NCBI GenBank assembly: GCA_005518185.1
Contig: RKSN01000003.1
Span: forward strand, 705,988-769,987
Direction of reading: 5' to 3'
DNA length: 64,000 bases
From: Chakrabartia godavariana
GTDB lineage: Bacteria; Pseudomonadota; Alphaproteobacteria; Sphingomonadales; Sphingomonadaceae
Both the position numbers and the translations under genes were made by a program. The notes under the pieces are model-generated. The model worked only from the letters and a program-made list of their open reading frames with translations, did not search any database and was not told where the DNA came from. Below, one piece after another: positions 41,475 to 47,839 of the stretch; position 1 is the stretch's first letter, and each line of letters begins with the position of its first letter.

Positions 41475-42152
41475 ATGGATTATGATGATGTTGTGCTTGG
41501 GCGACGCAGCATTCGCGGGTTCAAGCCGGACCCCGTCCCCAAGGACCTGATCCGCGAGGTCATCGAGCTTGCCATGCGTTCCCCCTCTTCCATGAACTGT
41601 CAGCCGTGGAACTTCTTCGTGCTGACCGGCGAACCGCTCGACCGCATCCGCAAGGGCAATACCGAACGCAATCTGGCGGGCGTCCCGCACTCGCGCGAAT
41701 TCCGCATCGGCGAGGCATTCACCGGCAAGCATCGCGACCGGCAGGTGGAGGTCGCCAAGCAGCTGTTCAGCGCCATGGGCATCGCCCGCGAGGACAAGGA
41801 TGGCCGCACCGACTGGGTGTTGCGCGGCTTTCGTCAGTTCGACGCGCCAGTCTCGATCGTTGTGACCTACGACCGGGAACTGCACGGCAGCGATGACGCG
41901 CCCTTTGATTGCGGGGCGGTGACCACCGCGCTTGTCAACGCGGCCTGGTCGCGCGGGCTGGGCTGCGTCATCAACAGCCAGGGCATCATGCAGTCCCCGG
42001 TCGTGCGCGAACATGCGCGCATCCCCGAGGATCAGGTGATCATGAAGTGCGTCGCAATGGGCTATCCCGATGAGAGCTTCCCGGCAAATGCGGTCGTGTC
42101 TTACCGCAAGCCGGTGGACGAGGCGGTGACCTTCCTGGGCTTTGACGATTAG
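41475..42152 (+). CDS. Nitroreductase family protein
   Basis: A 225-residue FMN-dependent oxidoreductase. The N-terminus MDYDDVVLGRRSIRGFKPDPVPKDLIREVIELAMRSPSSMNCQPWNFFVLTGEPL shows the family FMN motif (RRSIRxF; PSSMNCQPW). The later block GAVTTALVNAAWSRGLGCVINSQG and the ending VAMGYPDESFPANAVVSYRKPVDE complete the fold. It reduces nitro groups, quinones or enones with NAD(P)H. The ATG at 41475 has GGGGAGAGAAG directly upstream and is preferred over an upstream start 24 codons earlier. It precedes the hemolysin-family locus by 92 bp, including a hairpin, so it may or may not belong to it. Confidence 0.92.
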   Translation: MDYDDVVLGRRSIRGFKPDPVPKDLIREVIELAMRSPSSMNCQPWNFFVLTGEPLDRIRKGNTERNLAGVPHSREFRIGEAFTGKHRDRQVEVAKQLFSAMGIAREDKDGRTDWVLRGFRQFDAPVSIVVTYDRELHGSDDAPFDCGAVTTALVNAAWSRGLGCVINSQGIMQSPVVREHARIPEDQVIMKCVAMGYPDESFPANAVVSYRKPVDEAVTFLGFDD

Positions 42153-42214
42153 GTTGAAAGCCCGGCGCAAAAAAATGTGCGACCCAAATCTGAGGTGACG
42201 GGCGATCCACGGCG

Positions 42215-42238
42215 TCCTTTGCAGGTAACCGCAAAGGA
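42215..42238 (+). promoter_or_regulatory. Hairpin covering the ribosome binding site of the hemolysin-family gene
   Basis: The arms TCCTTTGC and GCAAAGGA are perfectly complementary around AGGTAACC, itself nearly symmetric. The right arm contains most of the Shine-Dalgarno sequence AAAGGAAG, which ends four bases before the ATG. In RNA the site would be paired; in DNA the same symmetry could be an operator. Either way it is well placed to control the whole downstream module. Confidence 0.55.
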
Positions 42239-42244
42239 AGAACG

Positions 42245-42793
42245 ATGGATCAAAGCCTGGCTCTGGATCTGGTGCGCGGCCGCTATGCCGACCGGCATGG
42301 CGCAACGCCGACCGTTACCTTTACGGACCTGCGGGGCGTCTCTTGCGGTGGGCGTGTCTGCGCGGCGCTGGGATATCGGCGGGCGGACCGCGAAGCGCTT
42401 TTTCTCGAAGCCTATCTGGATGACCCGATCGAGCGCGTCCTGACCGAAAAGCTCGGTCGGACCATCGCGCGCACCGATATTGTCGAGATCGGCAATCTGG
42501 CGTCTTGCAACGCCGCCGCGATGGTCACGCTTTGGGCGCGCACGGCCAATGATCTGGGCGATGAAGCGGAAATCGCGGTTGCGGTCCTGACAGCACCGTT
42601 GCGGGCGATGTTCGCGCGGCTCGGCGTGCAGCTTGTCGAACTGGCGCAGGCGGATCCCGGCCGGGTGGCCGACGACGGCAGTGACTGGGGCCGCTATTAT
42701 GAGCTGGAGCCCGTCATTTGCGCCGGCTTCATTGCGGAAGGGCAGGACAGGCTGTCGCGATTTGCGCGGCGGCTGGATCGGGCTGCGGCATGA
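42245..42793 (+). CDS. Thermostable hemolysin (T_hemolysin) family protein
   Basis: A 182-residue cytosolic protein without a signal peptide. It matches the family named after Vibrio delta-VPH in the blocks EALFLEAYLDDPIERVLTEKLG, TDIVEIGNLAS and GSDWGRYYELEPVICAGFI. The fold is probably acyltransferase-like (GNAT/LuxI type), and the hemolysin name reflects an old phenotype rather than a known reaction. Its stop overlaps the start of an AMP-ligase/oxidase fusion (ATGA). From memory, homologues in gammaproteobacteria also sit beside AMP-binding and haem-oxygenase-like genes. A role in making a small acylated product is therefore inferred. The Shine-Dalgarno AAAGGAAG lies in a hairpin arm. Confidence 0.82.
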   Translation: MDQSLALDLVRGRYADRHGATPTVTFTDLRGVSCGGRVCAALGYRRADREALFLEAYLDDPIERVLTEKLGRTIARTDIVEIGNLASCNAAAMVTLWARTANDLGDEAEIAVAVLTAPLRAMFARLGVQLVELAQADPGRVADDGSDWGRYYELEPVICAGFIAEGQDRLSRFARRLDRAAA

Positions 42794-44880
42794 CCCGGTT
42801 GCTGGAGGCCATCCGCGCCCATGCGGCACTAAGGGGCGAAACGCTTGCCATCGATGGTGGCGCACAAGGTACACTCAACTGGATACAGCTTCTCACCGAG
42901 ATCGGTCGGACGCGCGATGCCTTGGCCAACCGCCTGTCGGGTGGGGCCCGGCCGGTGGCACTGACCATGGACCATGGCATTGCTGCATGCATCGCCGACC
43001 TCGCGCTTGTGGATGCGGGGATCCCCGCCTTGCCGCTGCCGCCCTTCTTCACCGCCGCCCAGACCGCGCATGCGCTGACCGCCTCCGGGGCGCAAGCCAC
43101 GCTCACCGCTGCCTCGCATTGGTCCCCCGCTGCCGGGCCTGCGCTCGACGTTGCGGACAATGTCGCGGCGCCGGTCGCATTGCCTGTCGGCACGTCCAAA
43201 ATCAGCTTCACATCGGGGTCCACAGGCAACCCCAAAGGCATCTGCCTGTCCGCCGATCACATGCTCGACGTGGCCCAAGCCGTCGTCGACACGCTTGGCC
43301 AGTCGCATGCCGGACGGCATCTGGCGCTTCTGCCGCCGGGCATTCTCCTTGAAAATGTTGCGGGGTTCTACGCTGTCATGCTGGCCGGCGGGACCTATGT
43401 CTGCCTGCCGTCAGCCGAGACGGGTTTTGCCAATCCCTTCAAGCCTGAATTCGGGCGTTTGCTGCAGGTGGTTGCCGCACAGGCTGTGACCTCGCTGATC
43501 CTGGTGCCGGAATATCTGCACGGTCTGGTGACGGCGATGGAAACGACCGGCGCCCGGCTGCCCCGATTGACGCTCGTCGCCGTTGGCGGCGCGCGGGTCT
43601 CGCCTGAATTGATCGAACGGGCAGTGGCCGTCGGCCTGCCGGTCCGGCAGGGCTATGGCATGACGGAGTGCGCCTCCGTTGTTGCGCTTGAGTCCGGTGA
43701 AGAGGACGTGCGCGGCAGCGTCGGCAGGAGCCTGGGCGTCAACGGCATCACCCTGGCCGAGGATGGCGAGATTTTGCTGACCGGCCCGGTCTGTCTGGGC
43801 GCCATTGGCGGCGAAGCGCCGACCACCCCCTTTGCGACGGGCGACATTGGCCGCCGCGATGCGGCCGGACGGCTCTGGATCGAAGGGCGCAAGTCCAATC
43901 TGATCATCACCTCTTACGGCCGCAACATTTCGCCCGAATGGGTGGAGGGCGCGTTGCTGGCCCAGCCGCAGATCGCCCAAGCCATGGTGCACGGGGATGG
44001 TGCGGCGACACTCAGCGCGCTCATCGTCCCCGCCGCACCGGGCGCCGATATCGATGCCGCCGTCCGGGCCGCCAATGCAACGCTGCCCGATTATGCGCAG
44101 ATCGACAGCGTCAGGATGGTCGCGCCCTTCACGCCGATGAACGGACTGCTGACCGGCAACGGCCGCATACGCCGCGCCGCCATCGCCGCTGCCTATCTGA
44201 CAGGAGAAAAGCCCTTGCCGTTCTTTGATCGCCTCGTTGCGGAAACTGCCGATGCGCAGAAAGTCCTTCTGGAAGTGCCCCAGCTCCAGGCCGGCCTTGC
44301 CGGCCGGATCGACCGTGCGACCTACATCGCCTACCTCACCCAGGCCTTTCATCACGTGCGCCACACGGTGCCGCTGCTGAAGGCCGCGCGTCGCAAGCTT
44401 GCGGACAAGCCGCTCTACGCCCGCGCGCTCGATGACTATATCGAGGAAGAAACCGGGCACGAATTCTGGATTCTCAATGATATTGCGGCGGCCGGTGGCG
44501 ATGCGCTGGCCGCTGAGTGCAGCGACCCGCACCCCGCGACTGCAGCGATGGTCGCCCATGCCTATGATGTCATCGAAAATGGCAATGCGGCGGGCTTCTT
44601 CGGCATGGTCTATGTGCTGGAAGGCACCAGCGTTGCCATGGCGAGTCATGGCGCCTCAGCCGTGCAGACAACGCTTGGCCTTCCCGAAACGGCGTTCAGC
44701 TATCTGACGTCCCACGGCGCGCTTGATCAGGATCATATGCGGTTCTTCGCAGGACTGATGAACAGCATCGAAGACAGCGCGGATCAGGAAGCCATCCTCA
44801 CCATGGCCAGGAACATGTTCCGCCTCTTTGCCGGGATGTTCGCGGCCATCCCGATGGAGGCGCTCGATGAGGCGGCTTGA
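42790..44880 (+). CDS. AMP-dependent ligase fused to a haem-oxygenase-like di-iron oxidase domain
   Basis: A 696-residue bifunctional protein. Residues 1 to about 470 are an ANL-superfamily adenylating enzyme: P-loop FTSGSTGNPKG at 140-150, RQGYGMTEC for AMP, TGDIGRRDAAGRLWIEGRKSNLIITSYGRNISPEWVE, and a C-terminal lid with LTGNGRIRR. No carrier domain follows. Residues about 490-696 are helical with ExxH (Glu554, His557), Glu611 and DxxH (Asp646, His649), the ligand pattern of haem-oxygenase-like di-iron oxidases such as UndA. A plausible reaction is activation of a fatty or amino acid followed by oxidative cleavage or desaturation; the substrate is unknown. Translation is coupled to the hemolysin-family gene by a four-base overlap. 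Confidence 0.85.
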   Translation: MTRLLEAIRAHAALRGETLAIDGGAQGTLNWIQLLTEIGRTRDALANRLSGGARPVALTMDHGIAACIADLALVDAGIPALPLPPFFTAAQTAHALTASGAQATLTAASHWSPAAGPALDVADNVAAPVALPVGTSKISFTSGSTGNPKGICLSADHMLDVAQAVVDTLGQSHAGRHLALLPPGILLENVAGFYAVMLAGGTYVCLPSAETGFANPFKPEFGRLLQVVAAQAVTSLILVPEYLHGLVTAMETTGARLPRLTLVAVGGARVSPELIERAVAVGLPVRQGYGMTECASVVALESGEEDVRGSVGRSLGVNGITLAEDGEILLTGPVCLGAIGGEAPTTPFATGDIGRRDAAGRLWIEGRKSNLIITSYGRNISPEWVEGALLAQPQIAQAMVHGDGAATLSALIVPAAPGADIDAAVRAANATLPDYAQIDSVRMVAPFTPMNGLLTGNGRIRRAAIAAAYLTGEKPLPFFDRLVAETADAQKVLLEVPQLQAGLAGRIDRATYIAYLTQAFHHVRHTVPLLKAARRKLADKPLYARALDDYIEEETGHEFWILNDIAAAGGDALAAECSDPHPATAAMVAHAYDVIENGNAAGFFGMVYVLEGTSVAMASHGASAVQTTLGLPETAFSYLTSHGALDQDHMRFFAGLMNSIEDSADQEAILTMARNMFRLFAGMFAAIPMEALDEAA

Positions 44881-44967
44881 GGGCGAGCGATCCTCGCCGC
44901 GGGCATTGCGCCGCAGACCGTGACGGCGCGGTCCCCCTTCCAGCGAATTTGAATGAAAGGATACTTC

Positions 44968-45624
44968 ATGACACTGAAAAACACTCTTCGCGCCAGCGTC
45001 GTAGCCTTTGGTCTCGCAATGGCACCGGGCCTCGCCCACGCGTCGGATGATCCGCAGATGGACGCCCAGGTGCAGCGCATCAACAATGAATGGGCCCGCA
45101 TCAAATATCAGGTGAAGAGCAAGGATGCCCAGTTCACCCAGCTCGCGACGCTGGAAAAGCAGGCCGCTCAGGTCTCTGCCAGATATCCGGGCAAGGCCGA
45201 GCCTCTGCTGTGGCAGGGAATCGTGACGAGCGAAGAAGCAGCCGTTGCCAGCACCTTCAAGCAGCTTGGCTATGCCAATGCGGCCCGGGCCATCCTGCAA
45301 AAGGCCTATTCAATCGACCCCAGGGCCGCCCATGGTGGCGTCGCGATGAGCCTTGGCGTGCTCTATTACAAGGTGCCCGGCTGGCCGATCGCGTTCGGCA
45401 ATGCGGGCAAGGCCAAATCCTTCCTGCAGGCGTCGCTCGCGGCGGATCCGAACGGCCTTGATGCCAACTGGTTCTATGGCGACTATCTGGCAGCGCAGGG
45501 CCAGAAAGTCGCGGCGAAATCCTATCTGCAAAAGGCCTTGCGAGCGCCCGCAGATGCGAGCCGCCCTGTCTGGGATGCCGGACGTCGGGGCGAAGTGCGC
45601 AGCCTTCTCTCAAAGCTCGGCTGA
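44968..45624 (+). CDS. Periplasmic TPR-like repeat protein
   Basis: A 218-residue protein. The signal peptide MTLKNTLRASVVAFGLAMAPGLAHA is followed by helical repeats reminiscent of TPRs (YPGKAEPLLWQGIVTSEEAA; AARAILQKAYSIDPRAA; AKSFLQASLAADPNGLDANWFYGDYLAAQGQKVAAKSYLQKAL). I chose the ATG with GAAAGGA seven bases upstream over one five codons earlier. It lies between the ligase/oxidase fusion and a methyltransferase with short gaps, and is probably in the same operon. The function is unrecognised; it may scaffold or chaperone an envelope step of the pathway. Confidence 0.8.
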   Translation: MTLKNTLRASVVAFGLAMAPGLAHASDDPQMDAQVQRINNEWARIKYQVKSKDAQFTQLATLEKQAAQVSARYPGKAEPLLWQGIVTSEEAAVASTFKQLGYANAARAILQKAYSIDPRAAHGGVAMSLGVLYYKVPGWPIAFGNAGKAKSFLQASLAADPNGLDANWFYGDYLAAQGQKVAAKSYLQKALRAPADASRPVWDAGRRGEVRSLLSKLG

Positions 45625-45631
45625 TCCGGGC

Positions 45632-46291
45632 ATGCGGCGCCTCCTCGCCCGGCAATTGGCGCATCCGACCGGTCTCGCCGGTCGGATGGTCGGCTGGATG
45701 ATGAAGCTGGCCAATCGCGCACCGACGCGTCTGGCGATCGATGCGCTCTGCCTCAAATCGGGTGACCGCGTCCTGGATCTCGGCTGCGGGCCGGGACAGG
45801 CCGCCGCATTGATGCTGCGCTTGTCCCGGCCCGGCCGGGTCGTCGGCATCGATCAGTCTCGCACCATGATTGACCAGGCGGCGCGCGACAATCGTCGTGC
45901 GGTTGCCGCAGGAGAGATGGCATTTCACGTCGCGCGGTTCGATGCGCTGCCGTTTGAGACCGCCAGCTTTGAGGCGGTACTTGCCTCCAACGTCATGTAC
46001 TTCTGGCAGGACACGCAGGCTGTCCTGACCGAAATCAGGCGCGTGCTGGCCCCCGGTGGGCGGCTCACTCTCTATGTGACCGCCGCCGAATCGATGGCAG
46101 GCTGGGGTTTTGTCGAGGCGGGCACCCACCGCCTCTTTTCGGCCGCTGATGTAGCCGAGGCGCTGACGGCGGGCGGCTTTCCCGAAGCTGCGGTGGACGT
46201 CTGCGAAGTCGCCCTGGGCAAAGGCGTGACAGGCATTGTCGCGACGGCACATCTGCCGCGTGCGGACACTGGCATTCTGCAGGCAGCCTGA
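45632..46291 (+). CDS. Class I SAM-dependent methyltransferase
   Basis: 219 residues with a Rossmann methyltransferase core: motif I VLDLGCGPGQAAALM near 46-60, the acidic residue of motif II in VVGIDQS, motif IV-like FDALPFETASFEAVLASNVMYFW, and the post-motif LTEIRRVLAPGGRLTLYV. This matches the UbiE/Methyltransf_11 group acting on small molecules. It starts 7 bases after the repeat-protein stop. Its position suggests it modifies the product of the upstream ligase/oxidase, but no substrate evidence exists. The sigma-factor gene follows 16 bases later. Confidence 0.88.
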   Translation: MRRLLARQLAHPTGLAGRMVGWMMKLANRAPTRLAIDALCLKSGDRVLDLGCGPGQAAALMLRLSRPGRVVGIDQSRTMIDQAARDNRRAVAAGEMAFHVARFDALPFETASFEAVLASNVMYFWQDTQAVLTEIRRVLAPGGRLTLYVTAAESMAGWGFVEAGTHRLFSAADVAEALTAGGFPEAAVDVCEVALGKGVTGIVATAHLPRADTGILQAA

Positions 46292-46307
46292 TACATCTCG
46301 CCCCGAT

Positions 46308-46853
46308 ATGGGTGGTCGCGATGCGGATATGGCCGAAGGCGGCCTCAGGGTGCAGCTGGAACAGCTTCGTCCCTCCCTCCGGCGGATGCTGACCGCCCGC
46401 CTTTCAAGCGCGGAGGATGCGGAAGACATCCTTCAGGAACTGTGGATCAAGCTCGGCACGCTCGACAGCGGGCCGATTGGCAATCCGGGCGCCTATCTCC
46501 ACCGCATGGCGCTGAACCTGTCCAACGATCTGGTGCGGGAACGCATCCGCCGGCGCACGCGGGAGGCGGACTGGACCGACACGAGCATCACGACGGTGGA
46601 CGGGATGTCGGTCGACGACGCGCCCTCACCTGAACGGCTGGCCGCCGACCGGCAGGAGCTTGCGCGGATGGTGGACGCAATCCGGCTGATGCCGGAACGG
46701 GCACAGCAGGTGTTTCGCCGTCACCGGATCGATGGTTTGAGCCATGGCGAAGTGGCGGCAGAACTCGGCATTTCAAAAAGCGCGGTCGAAAAGAACATGG
46801 CCACGGCGCTGAAGCACCTGATGCGACGGCTGAATTTTGATGAGGCGATATGA
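46308..46853 (+). CDS. FecI-like ECF sigma factor
   Basis: About 181 residues with region 2 SLRRMLTARLSSAEDAEDILQELWIKLGTLDSGPIGNPGAYLHRMALNLSNDLVRE and region 4 VDAIRLMPERAQQVFRRHRIDGLSHGEVAAELGISKSAVEKNMATALKHLMRRL. The sequence and the GAYLHRMALNL stretch are typical of FecI-type iron-starvation sigma factors. The start is ATG 46308 or 46329, with no strong ribosome site for either. It is followed by fecR and a TonB receptor carrying a signalling domain, the complete cell-surface signalling set, so it should direct transcription of the receptor and perhaps nearby genes. Confidence 0.92.
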   Translation: MGGRDADMAEGGLRVQLEQLRPSLRRMLTARLSSAEDAEDILQELWIKLGTLDSGPIGNPGAYLHRMALNLSNDLVRERIRRRTREADWTDTSITTVDGMSVDDAPSPERLAADRQELARMVDAIRLMPERAQQVFRRHRIDGLSHGEVAAELGISKSAVEKNMATALKHLMRRLNFDEAI

Positions 46854-46915
46854 GGCGTCCGGTTGCGTGCGGCGTCTAAGACATGAAGCGGGGGAAATTG
46901 GGTTGGAATTCGATC

Positions 46916-47839
46916 ATGACGATTGATCCAAAATTGCTGGACGAAGCCTGTGACTGGGTCGCCGCGCTGGAGAGCGAGGCCCCGGACTTTGACGGCTTCA
47001 CGCGCTGGCTGGAGACATCGTCGGCGCATGTGGCGGCCTATGACGCCGCAATTCTGATGGAGGCGCAGATTACGGCTGCGGCGCCCTTCCTCGACGCGGC
47101 GATGCCCGCCAATGATGTGGGGGAACCCGCCTCCTTTCGCTTTTCCCGTCCTGCGCTTGCAGCGGCGCTGGCCGCCGCTGTGGCCATCCCGTCGACGCTT
47201 TGGCTCACCCGGGCGCCCGAGACGGTGCAGCTTGCCACGGGGGCTTCGACCCAGTCCTTCGCGCTTGACACCCGCACGCGCATTACGCTCGACCGCAATT
47301 CGGTTCTGACGCACCCGGCGGGAGAGACAGGCGAGGTTGAGCTGGCAAGCGGTGCCGCACATTTCGACGTCCGCCATGATCCGTCGGCACGCTTCACCGT
47401 CCGGGCCGGCGATGTGTCAGTGACCGATCTGGGCACGCGTTTTGAGGTGCTGCGCAATGGTGCGCAGGTCGGCGTTGCTGTTGCGCAAGGCTCGGTATCG
47501 GTCGCGTTCAAGGGCGGTGTGCCTGTCACGCTGGTCGCCGGGCAGCGGGCTTATGCCGAAGGTGGCAGCATTCGCGTCGCGTCGGTTGATCCGCAGAATG
47601 TGGGCAGCTGGCAGCGTGGCCAGCTGATCTACAGGGATACACCCTTGCCTCAGGTGGCGCGGGAGATTAGCCGCTATACAGCAAAGCCGGTCCTCATCGG
47701 TCCGGGCTTTCAGGGTCGCCGCTTTTCCGGGGTGTTGACGATTGGTGACGGACAAGCGCTCGACACGACCCTGGCAGACTTCATGGGCATGCCGCGCGCT
47801 GATTGCGGCGCTTCTGTCAAGCTCGGCGCTCGCTGCTGA
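46916..47839 (+). CDS. FecR-type anti-sigma/signal transducer
   Basis: About 307 residues. The cytosolic N-terminal domain (LLDEACDWVAALESEAPDFDGFTRWLETSSAHVAAYDA) should bind the sigma factor. One membrane helix at about 76-94 is followed by the periplasmic FecR domain (GASTQSFALDTRTRITLDRNSVLTHP; ASGAAHFDVRHDPSARFTVRAGDVSVTDLGTRFEVLR). The C-terminal receptor-sensing part ends abruptly in DFMGMPRADCGASVKLGARC. The last 98 bases overlap the start of the TonB receptor gene in another frame. ATG 46916 is preferred over 46883 because it matches the usual FecR N-terminus. Confidence 0.9.
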   Translation: MTIDPKLLDEACDWVAALESEAPDFDGFTRWLETSSAHVAAYDAAILMEAQITAAAPFLDAAMPANDVGEPASFRFSRPALAAALAAAVAIPSTLWLTRAPETVQLATGASTQSFALDTRTRITLDRNSVLTHPAGETGEVELASGAAHFDVRHDPSARFTVRAGDVSVTDLGTRFEVLRNGAQVGVAVAQGSVSVAFKGGVPVTLVAGQRAYAEGGSIRVASVDPQNVGSWQRGQLIYRDTPLPQVAREISRYTAKPVLIGPGFQGRRFSGVLTIGDGQALDTTLADFMGMPRADCGASVKLGARC

